Under the pieces are notes generated by a model. The model saw nothing but the letters and a program-made list of their open reading frames with translations, was not told where the DNA came from and made no database searches. Source: an uncultured Pseudodesulfovibrio sp. (GTDB lineage Bacteria; Desulfobacterota; Desulfovibrionia; Desulfovibrionales; Desulfovibrionaceae). From it: a stretch of DNA of 11,688 bases. Position 1 is the stretch's first letter. The number at the start of each line of letters is the position of its first letter. The stretch spans positions 1 through 11,688 of the forward strand of contig CAMYLL010000055.1 of the NCBI GenBank assembly GCA_947259235.1. The letters run 5' to 3'. The position numbers were made by a program, and so were the translations under genes. This document shows, piece after piece, positions 1-6,506 of the stretch.

Positions 1-303
1 GTCGTCGTTGACCGGATTGGTGTTGGCCATGCACATGATGTTGGAGAACCCTCCCCAGGCCGCCGCGCGCAGCCCGGATTCGATGTCCTCCTTGTATTCG
101 AAGCCCGGCTCGCGCAGATGGACGTGGGCGTCCGTCATGGACGGCATGAGCTGGAGCCCGAAGGCTTCCTCGACCACGGCGTCGCCCGGATCAAGCGACG
201 CGGCCGAGGGCGTCACCTCGACTATCTTGCCCCGGCTCACGAAAACATCCACATCCCTGCCGTCGAGCTTCGCCCTGCGGACGATCAAATCTGTCTTGGC
301 CAT
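1..303 (-). CDS. pyrC: Dihydroorotase, N-terminal part (cut by window edge)
   Basis: Dihydroorotase interconverts carbamoyl aspartate and dihydroorotate, the third step of pyrimidine synthesis, in the cytoplasm. The visible 101 residues begin MAKTDLIVRRAKLDG. They contain the small N-terminal beta domain and the metal-binding motif DAHVHLREPG, followed by GGFSNIMCMANTNPV, both typical of the PyrC type I family. The C-terminal three quarters lie beyond position 1. I place the start at 303 because a GGAG ribosome-binding site (313-316) sits 9 nt upstream. An in-frame ATG at 318 would add MEKND but has a poor upstream site. The gene lies 127 bp downstream of pyrB on the same strand, which fits a shared pyrimidine operon. 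The identity is clear; only the exact start is open. Confidence 0.93.
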   Translation of the reverse strand, partial: MAKTDLIVRRAKLDGRDVDVFVSRGKIVEVTPSAASLDPGDAVVEEAFGLQLMPSMTDAHVHLREPGFEYKEDIESGLRAAAWGGFSNIMCMANTNPVNDD

Positions 304-309
304 ATCATT

Positions 310-316
310 CTTCTCC
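310..316 (-). promoter_or_regulatory. Ribosome-binding site that decides the pyrC start
   Basis: On the minus strand this reads GGAGAAG, ending 6 nt before the ATG at 303. It favours that codon over the in-frame ATG at 318, which lies just upstream of the site and so could not use it. Confidence 0.6.
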
Positions 317-367
317 ATGGTCGCCGAGTGTCCCGGCCGGTGATATCAACGTTCGCAACGGCCGTCA

Positions 368-420
368 AAAGGTGTTTGAAGCGCCGGAAAAGGGGCGGGC
401 CGAAGCGGCCGGACACCTTT
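368..420 (-). other. Nested inverted repeat between pyrB and pyrC
   Basis: Outer arms AAAGGTGT (368-375) and ACACCTTT (413-420) are exact inverted repeats. They enclose a compact inner hairpin, GGCCG/CGGCC with a 3-nt loop (398-410). On the transcribed (minus) strand the second outer arm is followed by a short T run, so a weak intrinsic terminator or attenuator is possible. The interior is asymmetric, with a long unpaired stretch (376-397), so the structure is not a textbook terminator. It may instead be an mRNA-stability element between two cotranscribed genes. Confidence 0.35.
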
Positions 421-430
421 GCACGGCCGC

Positions 431-1360
431 CTAGGCGTCGCCCTTGCGGGTCATGTAGAGAAACAGCAGCGCCATGCGCACCACCACGCCGCTTGAGACC
501 TGGTCGAGGATCAGCGAATCGGCGCAGTCGGCAAGCTCCGAGCTGATCTCAACCCCCCGGTTGATGGGGCCGGGGGGGATGATCTTGACCTCGGGCCGGG
601 CCAGCTCCACATGGCGCGGTCCCAGGCCGTATGTACGGGCGTACTCGCGCAGGTCGGGCAGCAGGCCGTCCTGCTGGCGCTCCAGCTGGAGCCGCAGGCA
701 CATGACGGCGTCCACTCCCCGCACCGCCTCGTTCAGGTCGGAGTAGACCGCCGCAGGCCAGCTCCGCACCGCGGGCGGCAGGAGCGTGCGCGGGCCGCAC
801 AGCCGGACCGTGGCCCCCAGCTTGTTGAGCAGGACCACGTTGGACCGGGCCACCCGGCTGTGGGCTATGTCGCCCAGGATGAGCACGGTCTTGCCGCGCA
901 CGTCCCCCCATTCCTGGTGCAGGGTGAACCCGTCGAGCAGGGCCTGGGTGGGATGGGCGTGGCGTCCGTCGCCCGCGTTGATCACCGAGCACTCCACCCG
1001 GCTGGACAGGAACCGCGCCGCGCCGCTGCACCAGTGGCGCAGGACGATGGCGTCCGGGGCCATGGCCTGGAGCGTCAGGGCGGTGTCCTTGAGGGTCTCC
1101 CCCTTGATCAGGCTCGACGAGCTCTTGGCCAGCGAAAAGGTGTCTGCCGAGAGCCGCTTGCCCGCCACGTCGAAGCTCGTCTTGGTGCGCGTGCTCGGCT
1201 CGGCGAAGAACAGGACCACGCTGCGGCCCTTGAGGGTCGGCACTTTCTTGACCGGCCGCTCCTGCAGTTCCTGAAACCTGCCCGCGGTCTCGAAGATCGC
1301 CATGACCTCGGATCGCGACAGCTGGGATACGTCCAGCAAATCCTTGTGTAGCCACTTCAT
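431..1360 (-). CDS. pyrB: Aspartate carbamoyltransferase catalytic subunit
   Basis: The enzyme transfers the carbamoyl group of carbamoyl phosphate to L-aspartate, the committed step of pyrimidine synthesis, as a cytoplasmic trimer. The 309-residue length is normal for the catalytic chain. The carbamoyl-phosphate loop [11 protein letters not shown] (STRT at 56-59) is present, followed by the mobile loop SSSLIKGE (K86), RH at 107-108, [16 protein letters not shown] (H136, Q139) and the C-terminal [10 protein letters not shown] (263-272). The start at 1360 has a GGAGG about 10-11 nt upstream. No regulatory chain gene (pyrI) is visible in the window. The stop codon of the upstream amidohydrolase is only 45 bp away and pyrC follows 127 bp downstream, so cotranscription of the three is likely. 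The nearest alternative, ornithine carbamoyltransferase, is excluded by the aspartate-type HPTQ and PGPINRG motifs. Confidence 0.96.
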   Translation of the reverse strand: MKWLHKDLLDVSQLSRSEVMAIFETAGRFQELQERPVKKVPTLKGRSVVLFFAEPSTRTKTSFDVAGKRLSADTFSLAKSSSSLIKGETLKDTALTLQAMAPDAIVLRHWCSGAARFLSSRVECSVINAGDGRHAHPTQALLDGFTLHQEWGDVRGKTVLILGDIAHSRVARSNVVLLNKLGATVRLCGPRTLLPPAVRSWPAAVYSDLNEAVRGVDAVMCLRLQLERQQDGLLPDLREYARTYGLGPRHVELARPEVKIIPPGPINRGVEISSELADCADSLILDQVSSGVVVRMALLFLYMTRKGDA

Positions 1361-1405
1361 ATGCTCTCATGCCTCCGGCACTGGTGAAAAAAACGCTCGG
1401 GACGC

Positions 1406-2542
1406 TCAGTCCCCCAAAAGATCTATCAGCCCGTCTGGAACCGTGGAAAAAACGGCCGTCTTGCCCGGTTCCAGGGTTCCCAGCCGCGCCTGCGCGCCCA
1501 GGATGCGGGCCGGGGTGCGCGTGATCATGGCCAGGAGATCGGTCAGGGACAGCCTGCCCTCGTACCGCTCGGCAAACCATGTGGTCTCGGCATAGAGGTC
1601 GAGGTCATGGTTGGACGCCAGGGAGTCGGTCCCCAGGCACAGCGGCGTGCCCGAGGCGACCCACTTCTCCCACGGGGCGCGGTCGCGCCCGATGTATTCG
1701 TTGGACCGAGGGCACAGGCAGACCGTGGCCCCGGACCGGCGCACCGTTTCAATGTCCTCGTCCGTAACCTTGACGCAGTGCACGGCCAGGGTGGTTTCGT
1801 CGAGCAGGCCCAGCTCGGCCGCGTGCTGCACCGGGCGCTTTTGCGGCGCGACGAAATCAAGCAGCCGCCCGCGCCCGCGCAGCAGGTCCAGGAATCCGCT
1901 CGGCTCTCCGGCCATGATCGCCACCTCGTCGTCGTGCTCGGACAGGTGCAGCGAAAAGGGCAGCCCGCGTTGCACGGCCTCGGCCTTGGCGGCGCGCAGC
2001 ACCCGGACATGGGTGGTGTACAGGGCGTGCCCGGCCACGGACATGACCCCGGCCGAGTACTCGCCGCCCGGGATGAACGAGCGCTTGGGAACCGCCTCGC
2101 CGATGGCCTCGGCGAAGACCACGAAAAAAAGGCCGGAAGCTTCAAGCGATCCGGCCATTTCCTTTGCGAAACGGGTGGCTATGTCCCCGACCATGACGGT
2201 CCCGGTTCGTTTGAGCTCGCGCAGGGCCTGGTCCAGCAGGTCCGGGTCGAGATCATGGATGGGGCGGGCCAGCAGGTCCTCGACCCAGGTCACGAACCCC
2301 TGGCCGGTCGGGCACTGGCCGCGCAGGTGGGCCAGCTCCAGATGAGAATGGGCGTTGATCAGTCCGGGGGCGATGGTCACGTCGCCAAGGTCGGTGACGG
2401 TCCCGGAAAAGGTCGGGGCGAGATCGCCGTAGGTGCCGATCCCGGTGATGATCCCCTGGCTGGCGATGATGGCCGCGTCGTCGATGACGGGCGCGCCCGG
2501 GATCATGGTCGCGGCTTTGGCCGCACGAAACAATTCAGACAT
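1406..2542 (-). CDS. Amidohydrolase / deaminase of the TrzN-SsnA-MtaD type
   Basis: This is a cytoplasmic metal-dependent hydrolase of the amidohydrolase superfamily, probably a deaminase acting on an aminated purine-like or related ring. With the start at 2542 it has 378 residues. Metal and catalytic residues are in order: HSHLE (H65, H67), HLSEHDDE (H199, E202), LAVHC (H255) and LGTDS (D306), plus LCPRSNEYIG before the last. The small beta domain is split between N and C termini, and the C-terminal LGTLEPGKTAVF matches the family end. The frame is open upstream to 2728, but the added residues are basic and low-complexity in look, while MSELFRAAKA begins the family-type strand. Substrate cannot be read from the sequence. 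Aminodeoxyfutalosine deaminase (MqnX, menaquinone route) is one reasonable candidate, and a nucleoside or SAH/MTA deaminase another. It is first in a probable operon with pyrB and pyrC. Confidence 0.85.
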   Translation of the reverse strand: MSELFRAAKAATMIPGAPVIDDAAIIASQGIITGIGTYGDLAPTFSGTVTDLGDVTIAPGLINAHSHLELAHLRGQCPTGQGFVTWVEDLLARPIHDLDPDLLDQALRELKRTGTVMVGDIATRFAKEMAGSLEASGLFFVVFAEAIGEAVPKRSFIPGGEYSAGVMSVAGHALYTTHVRVLRAAKAEAVQRGLPFSLHLSEHDDEVAIMAGEPSGFLDLLRGRGRLLDFVAPQKRPVQHAAELGLLDETTLAVHCVKVTDEDIETVRRSGATVCLCPRSNEYIGRDRAPWEKWVASGTPLCLGTDSLASNHDLDLYAETTWFAERYEGRLSLTDLLAMITRTPARILGAQARLGTLEPGKTAVFSTVPDGLIDLLGD

Positions 2543-2591
2543 TCGCTGTTCCGGTTTCCCTCTGCGCAAGGAGTGTTTGATCTGGTGTCGT

Positions 2592-2605
2592 GTCCGCGCA
2601 CGGAC
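2592..2605 (-). other. Short leader hairpin before the amidohydrolase-pyrBC operon
   Basis: A perfect 5-bp stem, GTCCG/CGGAC, with a 4-nt loop lies 50 bp upstream of the amidohydrolase start. No T tract follows it on the transcribed strand, so it is unlikely to terminate by itself. Confidence 0.25.
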
Positions 2606-2664
2606 TGAGAGTAGGAAGTACCGCTTTTTGGTTGCAGGGTCCAGGGAAATCCGGGTGAAAAGGT

Positions 2665-2704
2665 GACGGCGTTCTCTGCCGCCGCCGTCGGTTTCGGCGG
2701 CAGA
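2665..2704 (-). other. Two mutually exclusive hairpins between acs and the amidohydrolase
   Basis: Hairpin A is a perfect 10-bp stem, TCTGCCGCCG (2675-2684) with CGGCGGCAGA (2695-2704), loop 10 nt. Hairpin B is a 7-bp stem, GACGGCG (2665-2671) with CGCCGTC (2683-2689). Both use bases 2683-2684, and B's right arm lies in A's loop, so both cannot form fully together. On the minus strand B is followed by ACCTTTTC, a short T run. The segment is about 125-165 bp past the acs stop codon and 120-160 bp ahead of the amidohydrolase start. It may be the acs terminator, an operon attenuator, or both. Confidence 0.4.
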
Positions 2705-2828
2705 CCTGAGCGTGCCGTGGCCTGTCACGGGTTTTCGCGATTCGTGTTCGCCAAGGACGGATCAGGAAGGCAGGCGAAGGAGAGAGCCGGTTGCAAGGCC
2801 TCGCCTCCCGCTGCATGGCGGTGCGGGG

Positions 2829-4745
2829 CTAGTCGGACTGCATGCCCGTCAGGTCGCCGATGTCGTTGCCCAGCTCTTCTGACTTGAGCACGCGGCGCAT
2901 GATCTTGCCCGACCGGGTGCGGGGCAGCGTTTCCCTGAACTCCACGGACTTGATCACGGCCACCGGGCCGAGCTCGTTGCGCACGGTGCGCTTGAGTTCC
3001 TTGACCATGGCGTCGTCGGGCGTGAAGTCGTTGTTGAGGATGACAAAGGCCTTGGCCGCCTCGCCCTTGATCTTGTCGGGCACGCCGATGACGGCCACCT
3101 CGTTGACTGCGGGGTTGAAGGAGAACGCGGCCTCCACCTCGGCGGAGCCTATGCGGTGTCCGGCGATGTTGATGACGTCGTCGGCCCGGCCCTGGATCCA
3201 GATGTAACCGTCCTCGTCCTTTCGGGCCACGTCGCCCGCGTAGTAGGCGCCGGGGATTTGGGTCCAGTATTCCTTGTACCGGTCGTCGTCGTTCCACAGG
3301 CCGGTCATCATGGCGGGCCATGGCTTGGTGACCACGAGCAGGCCGCCCTTGCCCGGGGGCATGGGGGTTCCGTCCTTGTCCACCACGTCGGCCTCCACGC
3401 CGGGCAGGGGCTTGGTCACCGAGCCGGGCTTGAGCAGGGAGATGGGCAGGGGCGAGAGCATGAACATGCCGGTTTCGGTCTGCCACCAGGTGTCGATCAC
3501 CGGGCACTCGCTACGGCCGATGTTCTTGTAGAACCATATCCAGGTCTCGGGCGAGATGGGCTCGCCAACGGACCCGAGCAGGCGCAGGGAGGACAGGTCG
3601 TGCTGCTTGGGATACTGTGTGCCGAAGCGCATGAGCATGCGGATCATGGTGGGCACGGTGTAGAAGATGGTCACCCCGTAACGCGCGACGATGGACCAGA
3701 GGCGGTCCGCCTGGGGGTAGTTCGGGTGGCCCTCGTACATGACGGTGGTGGTTCCGGCCAGCAGGGGGCCGTATATGCCCGCGCTGTGGCCCGTCACCCA
3801 GCCCGGGTCGGCCGTGGACCAGAAGATGTCCGTGGGTTTGATGTCGAAGACCGTGGTCAGGGTGCGGTGGACCCCCACCATGTAGCCCGCGTGGGAGTGG
3901 ACCACGCCCTTGGGCTTGCCTGTGGTGCCCGAGGTGTAGAGCAGAAAGAGCGGATCGGCGGCGTCCATGACCTCTGTGGGCGCCTCGTTGCGCTCCTGGC
4001 GGATCAGGTCGTCGTAGTGAAAGTCGCGCCCGTCGAACATGTCCACCCCGATGTTGCAGCGGCGGACCACGACCATGGACTCCACGCAGTCGGCGCAGGA
4101 GCCCACCAGGGCGGCGTCCGCGACTTCCTTGAGGTTGATGATCTGGCCGTTGCGGTAGAAGCCGTCGGAGGTGATCAGCAGCTTGGCCTGGCAGTCGTTG
4201 ATGCGCTGGCGCAGGGCCTTGGCCGAGAACCCGGCGAAGACCAGGGAGTGGACCGCGCCGATCTTGGCCGAGGCGAGCATGGCAATGACGGTTTCGGGCA
4301 GGGCGGGCATGTAGACCACGACCCGGTCGCCCTTGCGGATGCCCAGGGAGCGCAGGGCGTTGGCGAAGCGGTTCACCTCGCGGTAGAGCTCGAAATAGGT
4401 GTATTTGCGCGAGTCGCCGGGTTCGCCCTCCCAGATCAGGGCGAGCTTGTTCTTGTTGGCGGTCTCGATGTGCCGGTCCAGCGCGTTGTAGACGATGTTG
4501 CAGCGCGCCCCGGCGAACCAGCGGTAGAAGGGGGCGTCCTTGTCGTCGAGGACCTGGTCCCATTTCTTGAACCAGTCCAGCTCGTCGGCGGCTTCTTCCC
4601 AATAGCCAAGGGGGTCCATGGCGGAAAACCGGCGTGCGGCCTCCAGCTCCTGGGGATTGACGTTGGCCTCGATGACCAATTGGGGCAACGGGCGCAGAAC
4701 CCGTTCCTCGGTGAGCAAGCTGTCAAGCGCTCCAGACTGATCCAT
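2829..4745 (-). CDS. acs: Acetyl-CoA synthetase, AMP-forming
   Basis: The enzyme makes acetyl-CoA from acetate, ATP and CoA through acetyl-AMP in the cytoplasm. In an incompletely oxidising sulfate reducer it would serve acetate assimilation. The 638 residues match the family length. The ATP loop YTSGTTGKPKG starts at Y270. DTWWQTETG carries W420-W421; the second Trp corresponds to the residue that limits the acyl pocket to acetate. The hinge region reads YYAGDVARKDEDGY and GRADDVINIAGHRIG, where bacterial Acs more often has GDGARRDEDGY and GRVDDVLNVSGHR. The C-terminal PRTRSGKIMRR carries the adenylation lysine K614, the usual site of acetylation control; no acetyltransferase gene is adjacent. 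The start at 4745 has a strong GAGGAGG 5 nt upstream. A LytTR regulator lies 107 bp upstream with possible binding repeats in the gap. Propionyl-CoA synthetase is a less likely alternative. Confidence 0.95.
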   Translation of the reverse strand: MDQSGALDSLLTEERVLRPLPQLVIEANVNPQELEAARRFSAMDPLGYWEEAADELDWFKKWDQVLDDKDAPFYRWFAGARCNIVYNALDRHIETANKNKLALIWEGEPGDSRKYTYFELYREVNRFANALRSLGIRKGDRVVVYMPALPETVIAMLASAKIGAVHSLVFAGFSAKALRQRINDCQAKLLITSDGFYRNGQIINLKEVADAALVGSCADCVESMVVVRRCNIGVDMFDGRDFHYDDLIRQERNEAPTEVMDAADPLFLLYTSGTTGKPKGVVHSHAGYMVGVHRTLTTVFDIKPTDIFWSTADPGWVTGHSAGIYGPLLAGTTTVMYEGHPNYPQADRLWSIVARYGVTIFYTVPTMIRMLMRFGTQYPKQHDLSSLRLLGSVGEPISPETWIWFYKNIGRSECPVIDTWWQTETGMFMLSPLPISLLKPGSVTKPLPGVEADVVDKDGTPMPPGKGGLLVVTKPWPAMMTGLWNDDDRYKEYWTQIPGAYYAGDVARKDEDGYIWIQGRADDVINIAGHRIGSAEVEAAFSFNPAVNEVAVIGVPDKIKGEAAKAFVILNNDFTPDDAMVKELKRTVRNELGPVAVIKSVEFRETLPRTRSGKIMRRVLKSEELGNDIGDLTGMQSD

Positions 4746-4750
4746 TGTAT

Positions 4751-4757
4751 CCTCCTC
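4751..4757 (-). promoter_or_regulatory. Strong ribosome-binding site of acs
   Basis: The minus strand reads GAGGAGG, 5 nt ahead of the ATG at 4745. It fixes the acs start and suggests efficient translation. Confidence 0.7.
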
Positions 4758-4778
4758 GCCGCGAAAATCCTTTCAGCG

Positions 4779-4808
4779 AGTCTATTTCGTATCACAGCGC
4801 CGCCGCAA
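4779..4808 (-). promoter_or_regulatory. Possible sigma-70 promoter of acs
   Basis: On the minus strand TTGCGG (4803-4808) is followed after 18 nt by TAGACT (4779-4784). This is a half-consensus -35 and a four-of-six -10. It would start transcription roughly 27 nt before the acs ATG. The weak match would fit a promoter needing an activator, and the LytTR-like repeats begin 14 nt upstream of the -35 element. Confidence 0.35.
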
Positions 4809-4822
4809 CGCCCGCGATATTC

Positions 4823-4853
4823 GGCAAGCGGTCCAAGCGGCGGGGCGAACGGT
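4823..4853 (-). promoter_or_regulatory. Putative LytTR operator: paired direct repeats upstream of acs
   Basis: On the minus strand ACCGTTCGCC (4844-4853) is repeated as ACCGCTTGCC (4823-4832), identical at 8 of 10 positions with a period of exactly 21 bp. LytTR proteins such as AgrA bind two imperfect 9-bp direct repeats separated by 12-13 bp, with consensus [TA][AC][CA]GTTN[AG][TG]. The first 9-mer here matches at 8 of 9 positions, the second at 7 of 9, and the gap between the 9-mers is 12 bp. The pair lies between a LytTR gene and acs, just upstream of a possible -35 box. Binding is inferred, not shown. Confidence 0.45.
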
Positions 4854-5722
4854 CAAAGTCCGATGACCTTTTTCAGCTCCGCGATGCGCCGGCGGCTGAT
4901 GGGCAGCTCGATGCGCGTGCGGCCCGCCGTGCGCAGCATGAAGTTGGAGCCGGGCATGCTGGCTATCTCGGTGACCATGTCCAGGTTGACGAGGTACTTG
5001 CGGTGCACCCGGAAAAAACGGTGCGGCTCCAGGCGGTCCTCCAGGTTCTTGAGGCGGTGGGAGGACAGAAACTTCTGGTTGGCCGTGTGCACGTACGAGT
5101 AGTCCTCGAAGGCCTCCACAAAGATGATCTGGTCGTAGGGAATGAGAATGGTGCGTCCGTCCTGGGAGACGGCGAGCTTCTCGATCTCCAGCCTGCGTCC
5201 GCCGGTCTGGTCCCAGGCGGATTTGAGGGCGGCCAGGAACGAGTCCTGTTCCTCCTCGGGCAGGGGGAGCTGCACGGTCTGCTCGTTGTCGTCGTCCGGG
5301 GCGTCCTGGTCCACGTTGAAGCTGGCCGGGGTGGGAACCTCGCGGAAGCGGGACTTGAAATTCTGGAGCCGGTCCACGGTGCGGGCCATGCGCCCGGGCG
5401 CGGGCGGCCACAGCAGGTAGTCCGTCGCGCCCAGCTCGAAGGCGGCGTAGGCATGGGTCTCTGTGTCGGAGATGAAGACCAGGGCGGGCTTGTGTTTGCG
5501 ACCGGCCAGCATCTGGGCCATCTCCATGCCCGAGGCGTCGCCCGGCAGGTCCACCCCCACGAAGAACACGCCGTACGGGATGGCCTCCAGCAGTTCCATG
5601 GCCTCGGAGGCGGTGACCGCCTCGCCCAGCACCTGGATGAAGCGGACGTCCTCCAGGGCGTCGCGCAGGGCGGTGCGGATTTCCGGATCCGGATGGATGA
5701 GCAGGGTCTTCAGCTTGGGCAT
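4853..5722 (-). CDS. LytTR-family regulator with degenerate receiver domain
   Basis: This is a cytoplasmic DNA-binding regulator of 289 residues. Residues about 4-125 have the receiver fold pattern, 128-175 form an acidic, proline-containing linker, and 178-285 are a LytTR DNA-binding domain. The LytTR part is marked by IPYDQIIFVEAFEDYSYVHT, FFRVHRKYLVNLDMV (236-250) and the final LPISRRRIAELKKVI. The receiver lacks the usual phosphorylation set. The acidic pair near the N terminus reads HPD (10-12), the phospho-acceptor position four residues before P60 is G56, and the conserved lysine before the proline near residue 106 is W105. Control by a sensor kinase through aspartyl phosphate is therefore doubtful. 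No histidine kinase gene is next to it. The nearest downstream gene is acs, 107 bp away, so acetate metabolism is a plausible target. The ribosome-binding site before 5722 is weak. Confidence 0.9.
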   Translation of the reverse strand: MPKLKTLLIHPDPEIRTALRDALEDVRFIQVLGEAVTASEAMELLEAIPYGVFFVGVDLPGDASGMEMAQMLAGRKHKPALVFISDTETHAYAAFELGATDYLLWPPAPGRMARTVDRLQNFKSRFREVPTPASFNVDQDAPDDDNEQTVQLPLPEEEQDSFLAALKSAWDQTGGRRLEIEKLAVSQDGRTILIPYDQIIFVEAFEDYSYVHTANQKFLSSHRLKNLEDRLEPHRFFRVHRKYLVNLDMVTEIASMPGSNFMLRTAGRTRIELPISRRRIAELKKVIGL

Positions 5723-5738
5723 GTCACGCGCGCTCTGG

Positions 5739-5815
5739 TTACAGGGGTATTCTCAATCCTCGGCAATGATATACCTGTAATCCCGAACAGGTGCAAGGTC
5801 GGGCGCGCGAACGGC
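5739..5815. promoter_or_regulatory. Repeats in the gap upstream of the LytTR gene
   Basis: The 103-bp gap between the cytidylyltransferase stop and the LytTR start holds an exact inverted repeat, TTACAGG (5739-5745) with CCTGTAA (5774-5780). It also holds a second ACAGG (5787-5791). On the minus strand two GTTCG-centred 9-mers (5807-5815 and 5783-5791) are 24 bp apart. They partly resemble LytTR half-sites but miss the usual 21-22 bp period. A clear sigma-70 promoter was not recognised. Regulation of the LytTR gene here, possibly by itself, is only a suggestion. Confidence 0.25.
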
Positions 5816-5825
5816 TTTTCCCTTT

Positions 5826-6506
5826 CTACCCGCGCTGGCGCATCAGCGTTTCTGCCAGAATGAAGTCGTGTTCGATGTCGATATCGACGGATTCCTGCGG
5901 CGGGGTGGGAAACATCTGCGGCGTGCGGCCGATTCTCTTGTGCCCGGCCCCGGCAAAGGACCGCTTGCTGAAAAGGAACAGGAGCGAGTTCTCCTCGAAC
6001 ACCGGCGGGAGGTCCTGGGTCCGCAGCAGCTCCGCCGGATCGTGATTCACGGCTTCGCCGGATTCCCAGTACAGGCGCGCCTGGAGCCGGTTGACGGAGA
6101 AGAGGGAATCGTAGGTGTCCCTGCCCTTGAAGTAGGCGTCTATGGCCCTGTCCACGGTTTTGGTGGTGAGCAGGGGGTTGGTCGCGTGGGTCTGCAGGAA
6201 ATGGTCCCCCGGACAGAGGGCGATGTCGTGGGCGATGATGGTGTTCATGGAGATCATGTCTCCGCATATGGATTCAGGACGCCAATGAATGGTCACCTTT
6301 GGAAAGTTCTTCGTCGCCTGTTCGGCGATGGCCTCGCTGTCGGTGTTGATGACGATGCTGTCGACCAGGGTGCTTCCCTGGAGCGCTGCGGCGACATGGA
6401 AAAACAGGGGAACGCCGCACATGGGACGGAGGTTCTTGTTAGGGACCCGTTCGGAGTGGCCCTTCATGGGCAGCAGTGCTGTGATTTTCATTGGTTTCCG
6501 GCTCAT
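5826..6506 (-). CDS. CMP-sugar synthetase-like cytidylyltransferase
   Basis: The protein belongs to the acylneuraminate/KDO cytidylyltransferase family, which moves CMP from CTP to the anomeric hydroxyl of a 2-keto-3-deoxy sugar acid in the cytoplasm. It has 226 residues, normal for the family. The N-terminal nucleotide loop LLPMKGHSERVPNKN (11-25) replaces the commoner PARGGSKRIPxKN. NTDSEAIAE (54-62), QTHATNPLL (105-113) and ESVDIDIEHDF (205-215, with metal-binding D208 and D210) follow. The altered first loop and the neighbours suggest a substrate other than sialic acid or KDO. The start ATG at 6506 overlaps the dehydrogenase stop (ATGA), implying translational coupling; a second in-frame ATG at 6491 has a GGAAA upstream and could be used instead. 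It is the last gene of a three-gene cassette. No glycosyltransferase is adjacent to show which polymer receives the sugar. Confidence 0.85.
   Translation of the reverse strand: MSRKPMKITALLPMKGHSERVPNKNLRPMCGVPLFFHVAAALQGSTLVDSIVINTDSEAIAEQATKNFPKVTIHWRPESICGDMISMNTIIAHDIALCPGDHFLQTHATNPLLTTKTVDRAIDAYFKGRDTYDSLFSVNRLQARLYWESGEAVNHDPAELLRTQDLPPVFEENSLLFLFSKRSFAGAGHKRIGRTPQMFPTPPQESVDIDIEHDFILAETLMRQRG

Noticed and set aside
549..1580. A 343-codon minus-strand frame overlapping pyrB in another register
   Set aside because: Its translation is dominated by Arg, Pro, Gly and Ala and has no motif, while pyrB in the other frame carries all catalytic motifs.
2543..2728. A 62-residue N-terminal extension of the amidohydrolase
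   Set aside because: The extra residues are Arg-rich and non-family-like. They would run through the leader hairpins, whereas the ATG at 2542 begins the recognisable family start.
2715..2730. CCGTG/CACGG hairpin followed by GTTTTC on the plus strand
   Set aside because: It would only work as a plus-strand terminator, and no plus-strand gene exists. The stem is only 5 bp.
3156..5102. A 648-codon open frame on the plus strand opposite acs and the LytTR gene
   Set aside because: It spans two unrelated minus-strand genes and the gap between them, and shows only low-complexity antisense composition.
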